DNA of 64,000 nucleotides from Pyxidicoccus parkwaysis (GTDB lineage Bacteria; Myxococcota; Myxococcia; Myxococcales; Myxococcaceae): NCBI RefSeq assembly GCF_017301735.1, contig NZ_CP071090.1, positions 12,445,001 to 12,509,000 of the forward strand, read 5' to 3'. Shown piece by piece: positions 1 to 10,400 of this stretch (position 1 is its first letter; each line of letters starts with the position of its first letter). The notes under the pieces were generated by a model. It saw only the letters and a program-made list of their open reading frames with translations, ran no database searches and was not told where the DNA came from. The position numbers and the translations under genes were made by a program.

Positions 1-819
1 TTCCAGGCGGTGACGCTGCAGGGGCAGCTCACGTACCGCGTGGCGGACCCGAAGCGGCTGGCGTCGCTGCTGGACTACTCGGTGGGGCCGTCCGGGCGCT
101 ACCGCTCGGACGACCCGGAGAAGCTGGCGGAGCGGCTGGTGCAGGTGGCGCAGGTGCGCGCGCGCACGGTGGTGCAGGGCATGCCGCTGCGTGAGGTGCT
201 GGTGCACACGGACACCATCGAGGCGCAGGTGCTCGCGGCCCTGGCCGGAGCGGAGCCGGTGCGCTCGCTGGGCGTGGAGGTGATGGCCTTCTCGCTGCTG
301 TCGGTGAAGCCGACACCGGAGATGGCGCGGGCGCTGGAGGCGGAGGCGCGCGAAGCCTTGCAGCGCTCGGCGGACGAGGCCATCTACGCGCGCCGCAACG
401 CGGCCGTGGAGCAGGAGCGCCGCATCAAGGAAAGCGAGCTGGCCACGGAGCTGGCGGTGGAGGAGCGGCAGCGCCAGATTCGCGAGGCGAGGATGTCGGC
501 GGACATCGCGGTGGAGGAGCAGCGCTCGGCGCTGATGGAGCGCTGGAGTCAGAACGAGCGCCAGGCCGCGGACGCGCGTGCCTACGCGCTGGAGAAGACG
601 CTGGCGCCGGTGCGCGGAGTGGACTGGAAGACGCTGATGGCCACGTCGGCGAGTGGCGGAGACCCGGCGCTGAACATCGCGCTCGCCTTCCGGGAGATGG
701 CGGAGAACGCGCAGCGCATCGGCGAATTGAACGTGTCGCCAGACCTGCTGCACTCGCTGGTGTCGAAGCCCGCGCGGCCCCCGCCCGTGCCCAAGCAGGA
801 GGGCCCGCGCGAGCGCTGA
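1..819 (+). CDS. SPFH/band 7 domain protein, 5' truncated
   Basis: The reading frame is open from base 1, so the true start lies before the window; 272 residues are visible. The sequence enters inside an SPFH (stomatin/prohibitin/flotillin) domain. It then runs into a long charged helical stretch (about residues 115-190, rich in Glu, Arg and Ala) typical of the coiled-coil stalk of this superfamily, and ends in a Pro-rich tail. SPFH proteins oligomerise on membranes and scaffold other proteins. The N-terminal membrane anchor is not in view. The next gene starts 18 bases downstream on the same strand, so the two are probably co-transcribed. The subfamily cannot be fixed without the N-terminus. 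Confidence 0.8.
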   Translation, partial: FQAVTLQGQLTYRVADPKRLASLLDYSVGPSGRYRSDDPEKLAERLVQVAQVRARTVVQGMPLREVLVHTDTIEAQVLAALAGAEPVRSLGVEVMAFSLLSVKPTPEMARALEAEAREALQRSADEAIYARRNAAVEQERRIKESELATELAVEERQRQIREARMSADIAVEEQRSALMERWSQNERQAADARAYALEKTLAPVRGVDWKTLMATSASGGDPALNIALAFREMAENAQRIGELNVSPDLLHSLVSKPARPPPVPKQEGPRER

Positions 820-837
820 CGGGAAAGGGGGCCGGCC

Positions 838-1758
838 ATGTACGAGAAGATTGTCCTCGTCACCCGCCGCACGCGGCTGGCGGGGCTGGTGGAGCGCTTC
901 AACACGAAGAAGCAGGCGAAGTTCTACGTGGAGCACGCGGGGCAGGACTTCGAGGAGTTCTCCCGCGAGGACGAGGCCTACCGCCGCGCGGTGGACACGC
1001 TGCGGGACTCGCTGGGCCTGGGGCTACCGGTGCAGCAGGTGGACCGGGGCCTCGTGCCCACCTTCCTCTTCACGGGGAAGGAAATCGTCGTGGTGGCGGG
1101 GCAGGACGGGCTGGTGGCCAACGTGGCGAAGTACGTGGGAGAGCAGCCGCTGGTGGGCGTGAATCCGGACCCGGAGCGCTTCGACGGCGTGCTGCTGCCG
1201 TACCGCGTAGCGGGCGCGCGCGCGGCGGTGCGGCGTGTGTTGGAGGCCAAGGCGGGCTTCCGGCAGGTGACGCTGGCGGAGGCGTGCCTGGAGGACGGGC
1301 AGCGGCTGCTCGCCTTCAACGACTTGTTCATCGGCGCGAAGACGCACGTGTCGGCGCGCTACCGGCTGCGCTTCAGCGGCAAGGAGGAGGCGCAGTCGTC
1401 CAGTGGCGTGCTGGTGTCCACGGGGGCGGGCTCCAGCGGGTGGCTGTCGTCTGTCTTCACGCTGGCGAGGAGCCTGACGCAGCAGACGGGCGGAGTGCCG
1501 GGGCAGCCGTGGAAGCTGGGGTGGGAGGAGCCGAAGCTGGCCTTCGTGGTGCGAGAGCCCTTCATCAGCCGTCACTCGGCGGCGGACGTGGTGGGCGGCT
1601 TCGTGACGGCGGAGCACGAACTGGTGCTGGAGTCGCGGATGGCGTCGGGCGGCGTCATCTTCAGCGACGGCGTGGAAGAGGACTTCCTCAAGTTCGGCGC
1701 GGGCGCCACCGCGCGCATCCGCCCCGCGAAGCAGCGCGCGCGACTGGTGGTGGGCTGA
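838..1758 (+). CDS. NAD kinase-like (ATP-NAD/DAGK fold) protein
   Basis: A 306-residue protein with the layout of the NAD kinase/diacylglycerol kinase fold. GKEIVVVAGQDGLVANVAKY (about residues 80-99) takes the place of the GGDGT nucleotide loop, followed by LVGVNPDPERFDGVLLPY and then SSGVLVSTGAGSSGW, which matches the conserved dinucleotide-binding segment of NAD kinases. The first loop reads GQDGL, not GGDGT, so catalytic activity is uncertain and a sugar- or lipid-kinase-like role is possible. A G-rich run precedes the ATG. It lies 18 bases after the SPFH gene, and a strong hairpin follows. Confidence 0.75.
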   Translation: MYEKIVLVTRRTRLAGLVERFNTKKQAKFYVEHAGQDFEEFSREDEAYRRAVDTLRDSLGLGLPVQQVDRGLVPTFLFTGKEIVVVAGQDGLVANVAKYVGEQPLVGVNPDPERFDGVLLPYRVAGARAAVRRVLEAKAGFRQVTLAEACLEDGQRLLAFNDLFIGAKTHVSARYRLRFSGKEEAQSSSGVLVSTGAGSSGWLSSVFTLARSLTQQTGGVPGQPWKLGWEEPKLAFVVREPFISRHSAADVVGGFVTAEHELVLESRMASGGVIFSDGVEEDFLKFGAGATARIRPAKQRARLVVG

Positions 1759-1766
1759 CGGGCGAA

Positions 1767-1800
1767 GGCCGCCGTGCCCCGGTACACGGGCACGGCGGCC
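1767..1800. terminator. Perfect 13-bp stem at a convergent gene junction
   Basis: GGCCGCCGTGCCC (1767-1779) pairs perfectly with GGGCACGGCGGCC (1788-1800) around an 8-base loop. It sits between the stop codons of the NAD-kinase-like gene (plus) and the RHS gene (minus) and so can end transcription from both sides. Neither side has a clear U-tract, so it is a candidate rather than a textbook intrinsic terminator. Confidence 0.65.
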
Positions 1801-1840
1801 TCGGTGCATCATCCTCCCGGAACACGCGGGAGCTGTGGCC

Positions 1841-4800
1841 TCAGAAGTGGTCCTTGTAGAACTGCTTCAGCTCCTCCTTGGCCTCCTCGTGGGCCTCCTT
1901 CAGCTTGTCGATTTTCTGCTGCATCGCGCGGTCCTGCTTGTCCAGCTCGATGATGCGGGAGTGGACGAAGTCCATGCGCTCCTCGTCCTTGGAGGACTGC
2001 ATCGCCTCTTCCAGGTAGTGCTCCATCTCGTTCCTGACGAGGGTCTGCTGCTGCTCCAGGTCCTTGATGATGCCCTCGATGTGGCGCATCTGGGTCTGCG
2101 CCATGGGCTCGCTGAACAGCGGGTTGGTGCCGTTGTAGCAACCGGCGATGAAGTTCACGTAGCTGAGGCCCTTGGCGAACTTCGAGATGGGGTTCTTGAA
2201 GATGATGTCCACGTACCCCACGCCCTTCACGACGGTACTGGCCTTCGGCATGGTGCTCTTTTTCCCGGCGTTCTCGCCTTCGGTACCGGTGGGGTCCACC
2301 AGGTCCAGCGGGCGGTTGCGCACGTAGCCGTAGAGGTTGCACTCCACCGGGCTGGTGCGGCACTTCTCCAAGTCCTCGAGGAACACCGGGTCCGGCGTGG
2401 TGAAACGGCTGATGCGGGGGTCGTAGTCGCGCACCCCCATGCGGACGAAGCCGAGGTCGGCGTCGTACGCCTTCTCCACGTAGTCCAGGGCGGCGGCCCC
2501 CACCGGGTGGGTGACGCGGTCCCCGTAGGGAGAGGCCAGTCGCTCCGTGCCATCCGTCTCCGCCAGGACGCTGCCTCGGCGGTCAGTGGCCAGCAATTGG
2601 AAGGCGCCATTCCTGACCACGCCCACCAGCTGCTCCTCCACGCGCACCGGCTGGGTGAGGCCCGCGCTGTCCAGGTAGCTGCCATTCTTGAGGTAGGCCG
2701 CCACCGGCGTGCCCCCGCTGTTCCGCTTGGCGATGCGCTCACCGTCCTCGTCGTAGAGGAAGCTCCAGCTGTTGGCCCCGCTCTGCGCGGTGGCCACCTG
2801 GCCATCGGGGCCATAGGTGAGGGTGAGCCCATCCCGGCTCACCGTGCGTCCCAGCCCGTCGAGCGTGTACGTCACGCCACCCGCCACCAGCGTGTTGCCG
2901 CCCGCCGCGAGCGTGCGCGTGCCCGTGCCATCCGTGATGGAGGTGGGCAGGCCCGTGGCGTCGAAGCCGTAGGCGTACGCATGCTGCGCGTCCTGCGCGC
3001 TGGTGAGGAAGCCTTGCGGGGAGTAGCCATACTGACGCGTCAATTGCGTGCCGCCGAACTGCATCACCTCGCTGCCGGTGAGGCCGCGAGCGTTCAGCTT
3101 CCACGTCACCGACGTGCTCCAGGCCGGAGTCGTCTGCGCCAGGCTGGTGCGCTTGCGAGTGAGCGCGTCATAGCCGAGCGCCACGGACGTGCCGCCGCCG
3201 AAGTTCACCTGTGACACCTGGCCGGACGCGTCGTACTGCATGCTGGCCCAGGGCTGGCCATTGAGCGTCATCGTGCTCAGCCGGCCGTACGCGTCCCAGC
3301 CGGACCCGATGCTGGTGGTGGAGAGGACGTTGCCGCTCCCGTCCTTCACCTGCGTCACCTCCAGCTTGACGTCGCCGCTCTCCGCGTAGGTGAAGGCCGT
3401 CTCCACGGTGCGCCAGCCGGTGATGGTCAGCGTCGACCGGGACAGGGTGCCGTCCGGGCGGTACTGGAGCAGCTTCGTGTACCCGTCTCCGGCGGTGGCC
3501 GTGAGCAGGCCCGGCCAGCTCGTGTTCGTGGGCTGGGCCGGCGAGGCGCCGTCGTAGTAGAGCTGGTACGTCTTCACGCCGCCGCCCGCCAGCGTGTGGG
3601 TGATGACGGTGCGGCGGCCCGCGGCGTCGTACTGGTAGCCCTCGCTGCGCACCAGCGCGTTGGCCGGTGTGCGGAAGCGCCTGGCGGATATCAGCCACGT
3701 GCCGGGTGCGTACTCGAAGTCCACGTTCGCCACGCCGTCGCGCTCCACGCGGCCGGCGCGTCCGTAGGCGTCATACGTCAGCCGGTGTCCCTTGCCTCCG
3801 GGCAGCGTCACCGCGCGCAGGCGGCCGAGCGCGTCGTGCCCGTAGGTGTAGACCGCGCCCGTCGCGTCCTCGTACCGCGTCACCCGCTTCTCCGCGTCCA
3901 GGAGCTGGCGCTGCGACAGCGCTCCGTTCTCCTGCGTCTCCACGTGCAGACCGTCGGCGTCCAGCGCCCAGTTCGTCGCCAGCGTCTGCTGGACGTCCAC
4001 GTGATGGCGGAGCACCTTCTCCACTTCGTAGCCGAAGACGGCGGTGCGCGTGCTCTCCGTCTGCTCCACGCCGCTCAGCAGCGTGGCGTAGTCCAGCGCC
4101 GTCATGTCGGTGTTGGCCGGCAGGTTCGGACGCACGTAGCGCAGCGTCTCGCGCTCCTGGCGGCCATGCACCGTCAGGCCGTCCACCACCCAGCCCTCCG
4201 GGACGAGGCGGCCCTTCGCCAGTTCCTCGCCCGCGGCGGTGGAGTAGTCCCATGCGAAGCGCCGGGCGTTGTTGCCCGCGTCCACCAGCGCGGTGGAGGC
4301 GATGCTGGCGGGCCGCGTGGCCATGGCGAACCGGTACTCCAGGAGCTCGTTCGGGTTGGCCTCGCTGGCGCTGCCCAGCTCATTCCAACGTTTCATCAGC
4401 CGCTCCAATCCGTCATAGCGGAAGCGCTCGGTGTGGACATTCGCGCCACGGCGCGTGGTGAGGGTGAGCAGCCCGTCGTGCAGCGGGCTGCGCTCGGTGG
4501 CCTCCAGCACCACACCGTCCGGCTGCGTCACCCGGGAGAGCACGAGGCGGCCCGGGGCGTACTCGAAGGACGTGGTGCCCTGTCCCGGCGCGCTCACCGT
4601 CTTGACGGTGCCGTCCGGCCAGTAGCTCACCGTCTGCAGCACCAGCGGGCCCTGCGGCCCGAGCGCCTCCACCTTCTCCAGCTGCCCCGCCGCGTTGCGC
4701 GTGAGGGTGCCCTGGTAGGTGAAGTCGAGCGAGGGTTGCTGCGGGTGGACGCCGCTGAAGGTCAGCGAGGCGGGCAGGCAGTGCAGGTGCTTCGTCAGGC

Positions 4801-7303
4801 CCGCGAGGCTGGCCTTCAGGGTGGTGGTGGTGAGGGTGCCCCACTGCGTGGTCCGGACTGTCTGCTGCGGGCACACGCCGTCATAGGCCACCGTCTGCGT
4901 CGTCTCGCTCAGCACCAGGGCCGGCTGGCCCGCGGCCTGGAAGCCCTTCTCCTCGCGCACCAGCCGCTTGTAGGGCACGCCCTGGAAGGTGGCGTCCTCG
5001 TACTGGCGGAAGGTCACCTCCTTGACCAGGGGCGTGCGCGCATCCGTCTTCGTCTCCGACAGCAGCAGCCCCGCGAAGGTGTCACCGTTGAGGAAGTTGA
5101 CGGCGTGGACCTCCTGCGGCGCGGTGCGCACCACGCTGTCGAACCCGAGGAGGTAGCCGCCCTGCGAGTGGTAGCTCGCGCCGAAGTACTGGTACGTGTA
5201 CGTGATGGTGTCGTAGCCGGAGGACGCCGACGTCAGCGACGCGAGCACCGGCTGGCGCATGCGCGCGCCGGGGGCGGCCGGCAGGCGGGTGTAGGTGAAG
5301 CCCAGCACGCTGCCCTTGCCGTCGTCCGCGGACTTGAGCAGGCCCGTCTCCGGACCGTCCAGCGAGGTGCTGTAGGCGTCCAGGCCCTGCGTCACGGTGA
5401 GGCTGGTGTTGCCGCTGCCCGCGAAGTCACCCTGGGTGAGCGCGCTCGTGGTGCCGTTGTAGAAGGCCAGCGCCGGCACGGAGACCTCGCGGAACGCGGT
5501 GCTGTCGTTGATGAAGAGCAGCGCGAGCCCGGGCTTCGACAGCAGCACGTCCGTCATGCCGTCGCGATTCACGTCCACGAACATCGCGGAGTAGGTGCTC
5601 AGCTGCGCCAGCGGCGTGCCCGTCTTCGTCAGCACCGGGAACAGCTTGCTGGACGCCGAGTCGTAGGTGAACCGGCCGGTGCCGGGCCACACGTGCAGGC
5701 CGTTGGTGAGCCGCGCGACGATGTCCGGAATGCTGTCGCCGTTCATGTCGTGCACCCACGTGGCGGTGGCCGACACGCTCGGGCTCAGGGTGCCGATGAC
5801 GGCGGTGCCGAAGCTGAGCGACGGCGGCGCGCCGCTGGTGTTGGGCCGCACCTGGTAGCTGCCGGGAGCGACGCGGATGAGGTCCGGCTGCTGGTCGTTG
5901 TCCAGGTCCACGAAGCGGGTGTTGGCGCCCAATTGCCACGCGCCCGACAGGGACTGCTGCGCGCGAAGCGTCCCCGCGCGGTCGCAGACCTTCACCTCCG
6001 TCACCGAGCCGCTCGGGTTGTTGATGGCGACGACTTCCGGCTCCGCCTGGTTGGGCCGCAGGCGCGTGAGCAGGCGCGGCTCGTTGCCCAGGCTCGCCGT
6101 GGGGCGGCACACCGTCTGGGTATTCGCATCGGGAGGGGGGAGCGCCTCGGCCCGGAAGCCGGTGTCCTCCTGCACGTAGAGCGTCTGGGCCTGTGCGTGC
6201 TCGAAGTCGAGCCGCCCGTCCTCGTCCTCGTCCACCAGCGCGGCGCGCCAGGGCTGGATGGCGTCCTGGCCCGCGGCCACCAGTGTGGCGTCCAGCTTCG
6301 TCACGCGGGTGAAGAGGGCGGCGCCGAGCGCGTCCGAGGACTTGTAGTACGTGTAGAGGGCTGGTGGCGCCGTCGTCACGGCCGGTGCCGCGCCGTACGT
6401 CGGGTCCACCCGGGCGAGGTAGAAGGCCACGCCCTCCGCGGGCTCCTCGTAGGTGACCTGGTACTGCCAGCGCGGCTCGAAGAGGCCCGAGGCCGCGCTC
6501 TTCGCCTTCACCGACACCGTGGACACGCGCCTGTCCAGCCGCAGCTTCTTGCCGGAGCGGAAGTCGTCCACGGGCTTCGTCAGCGTCGCGTAGCCGAGGT
6601 CCACCTGGTACTGGAAGTCGGTGCCGGCGCCGCCGTACTGCACCGTCTTCACGAACAGCCGCCCGGTGGTGTTGGCCTCGTAGGTGAAACGCGTCCTGCG
6701 GCCGGTGGCGCTCACCACCTCGCGCAGGTACCACGCGTAGGTGCCCCGGGGCGTGTTCACCTGCGCCGAGCCCGAGGCCCCGCCCGCGCCGTCACCGAAG
6801 GACCAGACGCTGCCGTCGGGGAGGTACGCGGTGAGGCCCGTGGCGGACTCCTCCACCCGCACCGTGGTGCCCAGGTCCGCCGGGTACCATGCCCCGTCTG
6901 CGCCGGGGACGAGCCGGCCCCACGGACTGGAGCGCTCGTCCGTCGCGTAGTCCAGGTCGCCGCGCACGCGCCAGCGGCGTATCTCCAGGCGCGTCTGCCA
7001 GCCGTGGCCCCACTCGGACAGGCCCGCGTCCGACGAGTAGGTGGGGAAGGGCGTGGCGAGCAATTCGCCCCGGTCCGTGGGGACGGTGAATGGGGACGCG
7101 AGCGCGAAGCCGCCGCGCGCCACGTCCGCCGCGCCGAAGGCCGTCTGCGCGTACGTGCCCACGAGCGAGCCGCGCTGCGGGGCCTTGAGCTGCGGCGGTT
7201 GGATTTTCGCGTCCGTGAAGCCGGCGGGCTGCGCGAGCGCGAGGGGTGAGATGAGCAAGGCGGTGCTACCCAGCAGCCGCCGTAGGAGCGATTGCAGTGT
7301 CAT
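1841..7303 (-). CDS. Secreted RHS-repeat/FG-GAP giant protein
   Basis: An 1820-residue protein. The ATG at 7303 is preferred because AGGAAG lies 9-10 bases upstream and the first residues (MTLQSLLRRLLGSTALLIS..LALAQ) form a signal peptide; the frame is open further upstream but without signal-like sequence. Ca-binding FG-GAP/VCBS-like motifs (DEDEDGRLD about 360, DLDNDQQPD about 463, DMNGDSIPD about 520, DVNRDGMTD about 578) fill the first third. YD/RHS repeats follow. The RHS core signature RDYDPRISRFTTPDP lies near 1625, and the core ends at VDPTG near 1668. The last 150 residues are a short hydrophobic patch and then a strongly charged coiled coil, not a recognisable toxin. The order resembles a TcB/TcC-type shell. 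It follows the giant lipoprotein gene by 124 bases and is probably co-expressed. Confidence 0.85.
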   Translation of the reverse strand: MTLQSLLRRLLGSTALLISPLALAQPAGFTDAKIQPPQLKAPQRGSLVGTYAQTAFGAADVARGGFALASPFTVPTDRGELLATPFPTYSSDAGLSEWGHGWQTRLEIRRWRVRGDLDYATDERSSPWGRLVPGADGAWYPADLGTTVRVEESATGLTAYLPDGSVWSFGDGAGGASGSAQVNTPRGTYAWYLREVVSATGRRTRFTYEANTTGRLFVKTVQYGGAGTDFQYQVDLGYATLTKPVDDFRSGKKLRLDRRVSTVSVKAKSAASGLFEPRWQYQVTYEEPAEGVAFYLARVDPTYGAAPAVTTAPPALYTYYKSSDALGAALFTRVTKLDATLVAAGQDAIQPWRAALVDEDEDGRLDFEHAQAQTLYVQEDTGFRAEALPPPDANTQTVCRPTASLGNEPRLLTRLRPNQAEPEVVAINNPSGSVTEVKVCDRAGTLRAQQSLSGAWQLGANTRFVDLDNDQQPDLIRVAPGSYQVRPNTSGAPPSLSFGTAVIGTLSPSVSATATWVHDMNGDSIPDIVARLTNGLHVWPGTGRFTYDSASSKLFPVLTKTGTPLAQLSTYSAMFVDVNRDGMTDVLLSKPGLALLFINDSTAFREVSVPALAFYNGTTSALTQGDFAGSGNTSLTVTQGLDAYSTSLDGPETGLLKSADDGKGSVLGFTYTRLPAAPGARMRQPVLASLTSASSGYDTITYTYQYFGASYHSQGGYLLGFDSVVRTAPQEVHAVNFLNGDTFAGLLLSETKTDARTPLVKEVTFRQYEDATFQGVPYKRLVREEKGFQAAGQPALVLSETTQTVAYDGVCPQQTVRTTQWGTLTTTTLKASLAGLTKHLHCLPASLTFSGVHPQQPSLDFTYQGTLTRNAAGQLEKVEALGPQGPLVLQTVSYWPDGTVKTVSAPGQGTTSFEYAPGRLVLSRVTQPDGVVLEATERSPLHDGLLTLTTRRGANVHTERFRYDGLERLMKRWNELGSASEANPNELLEYRFAMATRPASIASTALVDAGNNARRFAWDYSTAAGEELAKGRLVPEGWVVDGLTVHGRQERETLRYVRPNLPANTDMTALDYATLLSGVEQTESTRTAVFGYEVEKVLRHHVDVQQTLATNWALDADGLHVETQENGALSQRQLLDAEKRVTRYEDATGAVYTYGHDALGRLRAVTLPGGKGHRLTYDAYGRAGRVERDGVANVDFEYAPGTWLISARRFRTPANALVRSEGYQYDAAGRRTVITHTLAGGGVKTYQLYYDGASPAQPTNTSWPGLLTATAGDGYTKLLQYRPDGTLSRSTLTITGWRTVETAFTYAESGDVKLEVTQVKDGSGNVLSTTSIGSGWDAYGRLSTMTLNGQPWASMQYDASGQVSQVNFGGGTSVALGYDALTRKRTSLAQTTPAWSTSVTWKLNARGLTGSEVMQFGGTQLTRQYGYSPQGFLTSAQDAQHAYAYGFDATGLPTSITDGTGTRTLAAGGNTLVAGGVTYTLDGLGRTVSRDGLTLTYGPDGQVATAQSGANSWSFLYDEDGERIAKRNSGGTPVAAYLKNGSYLDSAGLTQPVRVEEQLVGVVRNGAFQLLATDRRGSVLAETDGTERLASPYGDRVTHPVGAAALDYVEKAYDADLGFVRMGVRDYDPRISRFTTPDPVFLEDLEKCRTSPVECNLYGYVRNRPLDLVDPTGTEGENAGKKSTMPKASTVVKGVGYVDIIFKNPISKFAKGLSYVNFIAGCYNGTNPLFSEPMAQTQMRHIEGIIKDLEQQQTLVRNEMEHYLEEAMQSSKDEERMDFVHSRIIELDKQDRAMQQKIDKLKEAHEEAKEELKQFYKDHF

Positions 7304-7427
7304 GGGGTTGGGACTTCCTGTCTGGGTTGATGGATGGAGCGGGGGCCGTGAAGCGGCGCGGGGCGGCAAGGTGCGGGGGGCGTGCCCCCTGCGCCCCTCC
7401 GCCCCGCGTGCTGCTACGAGGTGATGA

Positions 7428-10400
7428 CTACGGACAGACCTGGGCGCCCGAGGCCGAGGTCGCCAGCTCGAGTGCGTCCACCTTCAGCGTGACGACCAGC
7501 GCGGAGGCCTCCACGAACTTGTCGGGGCTCACGTTGCCCAGGCCGATGGTGAAGGTGCCGAAGGGAGACAGGCCGTTGCCCGCCACCGTGGCGAACGGCT
7601 GCTGCAGGTCCTGGGCGAAGGTGGTCAGCACGTCGATGTCCTGGCCGAACAGCAGGTGCGGCGCCCCGACGAGGAAGTCCGGGTTGAGCATCGCGTAGTG
7701 CTTGGAGCCACCGGCCGCGGGGTAGGTGAACACGTCCTCCCACCGCACCGGCACCGTCAGCCACGCCTGCGAGTCCGACGCGTTGGTGCTGCTGAAGGGC
7801 CGCACCACCTGCACCCCCAGGTTCTTGATGACGGGCATGTGGTGGTTGCACAGCAACGTGCCGCCCTGGCCGCCCGCGCTGTAGAGGTCATTCGGGGTGA
7901 GCGTCACCATCACCTCTCCGGAGCCGCTGAGGATGCTGTTCCACACGGCCTCGGAGCGCTCGGCGTCCGCGCTGCGCCACTGCGAGGCGATGGGGATGCC
8001 GAAGTAGGGATTGGGGAAGGAGAACGCGAGCACGAGGTCCTTGGGCGCCTTGTCGCTGATGCGCGCGTTGGCGAGCGCGGTCTCAATCTGGGTGACGGCC
8101 GTGAGCGCCTTGTCGCAGAGCACCACGAAGTCGTCGGACCAGTCCGCCTGCACCAGCGCATCCAGGTTCGCGTTCGACTTGAGCGGCGTGAGCGAGCTGG
8201 GGTGCCGCAGGTCCATCGTCGGGTAGAGGTACTCGGTGACCAGGCTCGTCAGCGCGCGGGACTTGTCGCGCAGCTCCTCGCCGTCCAGGTTGCGCAGCCG
8301 CCACAGGGGCAGCAGCCGCAACAGGCGCGCCTTGTCGGCGCCCACCGTGAGGTCGTCCGCCAGGGACTGGATGTCGAGCAGCTGCAGCTCGATGGCGCGC
8401 TCGACGGCGTGCAGCTGCACCAGCCGCTCCAGCCGCGCGAGCTCCTGGTTGACGAAGGTGGTGAAGAGCGCGCCGAACACCTCCGGCATCTGGCTGGAGG
8501 AGCAGCCGGGGCACTGGACGGCGTACTCCTGCAGCAGCCGGGTCTGCGCGCTGGTGCGCAGCGCGTCCAGCTCGCTGGCCGTCACGCGGCCCTGGGCGAC
8601 GTAGGCGGGCGTCGCCGCGCGGACCTCGGTCATCGCCGTGGCCATGGCCAGGCCCAGCGCCTTGGCGGCCAGGCCCGTGGGCATCAGCCGCATCGACGTC
8701 ACCGTGAGCTGGTGCGAGGTGTCATCCGCGCAGGAGCCGATGTCGTTGACCACGAGGTAGTAGTCGACGTTCTCGCTCACCACGATGGAGGAATGCGGGG
8801 CCTGCAGCACCCGCACGTCGCGGATGTTGGCCGCGTCCGTCGTCCCGGGGTTCATCGCCACCAGCAGCAGGCTGCCGGCGGGCGCCCTGGGGAACGGGGT
8901 GCCCGGCACGCGCAGGCCCGTGGCGAAGCTCGCCGAGCTCCGCTGCTCGGAGCCGTTCTGCGAGGAGGACGTGCTGTCGCTGCCCGACGAGCTGGCGTTG
9001 CACGTCTCCGCATACGCATACGCCGAGGTGCTGACGCCGAAGATGCCGGCGCTGACCTCCGCCCTGACGCCGGCACACGCCCGGTTCTCGGTGCTCTCCC
9101 GGGTGAAGGTGGACGTGCTCGCGTTCTTCGCGGTGAAGCCTCCGTTGCTGAAGGCGACCATGTAGCCGCCGGGGCCCACCTGGGCGGCCCCGCCGCCCGT
9201 GTTGATGGGCAGGGGGGCGCCCGTCGTGGGGTCCGGCAGCGTCGCGGTGGAGAGCGCGCAGCTCGGCGTGTACTCACCCGACACGTCGAAGTTCAGCAGC
9301 TCTCCGCGCAGCGCGGAGACGCGGAACACCTGGCCCCCCGGCTGCTGCACCCCGAGCGCGAGGATGTTGTACGTCGCGCCCGGAGCGCCGCGCGCCTCCG
9401 CCGCGCTGATGTTGAGCGTCTGCAGCGGCCCGCGCTGGATGTCGGTGCCCAGGGCGGGCGACTCGATTTCCAGCGTGGTGTTGAAGGCCGCCGCGATGTC
9501 GCTGAACTGCGCCTCCTGGCTCACCAGGTTGTCCTGCAGCCCCACGAGGTCCGCGTTGAGCGCGTAGAACTCGGTCAGCTTGCGGACGAGCGAGGTCTGC
9601 ACCGTCTTCTGGTTCGCCGCATTGCCCACCTCGCCCAGCACCTCGTTGATGAGCGTGGCGCGGTTCTGGATGTACTCGTTCTTCGCCGTGGTGAGCGCGT
9701 TCTTCCGCGCCGTCACCACGTCGTTGATGAAGTTGCTCTTGTACTCCTCGATGCCCGTCTTCAGCGTGTCGCGCGCGGTGCTGACGAAGAAGCCGGACCG
9801 GGCGTAGCTGTCCGCGTACGCGTCCGCCTTCTCCACCATGCGGGCCCACTTCGCCAGCGGCGCGGGCACCTCGCCCGCGAGCAGCGCGGGCGAGTACGAG
9901 GCGGCGCCCGTGGCCGTCACCACGGCCTGGGTGAAGGCGGCATGGTTGGCGCGCAGCAGGTCGAACACCGTCACCCAGCCCGCGTGGTTGTCGTAGGGAG
10001 ACGTGCTGAGCCGGTTGGCGGCAGTGACGGCCGCCTGCAGCTTCACGGCGTCGGGCACGGCGCCGAAGAGGGCCCACAGCTCGGCCGTCTCGGTGTCCAC
10101 GGCGGGGCCGCAGCCCTTGAAGCGGCAGCCGAGGTCGTGCAGGTAGCTGAAGTCCTCCATGCGCTCGAAGAGGCCGTTGAAGCCGTCGCCCAGCAGCATC
10201 AGCAGCGGCGGGCCGCTCATGGCCGGGCTGCCGGTGAGGACGGCCTTGAGCACCGTCTGGTCCACCAGCAGGCCCGCGTTGAGCGGCTTGGCGTGCACCG
10301 GCTGCCCGTTGATGTTGAGCAGCGCGTTCTCGTAGGCGGCCTTCCAGAAGACGTCGAACGTCTCACTGAGCTGCTTCATCAGCGCCGGGCTGTCGGGCGT

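Noticed and set aside
1835-7249. Long plus-strand open frames (1835-3214, 3596-7249) opposite the RHS gene
   Set aside because: They are antisense frames kept open by G+C-rich codon bias. Their translations are Arg/His/Val-rich with no domains, while the minus strand shows a signal peptide, FG-GAP and RHS motifs.
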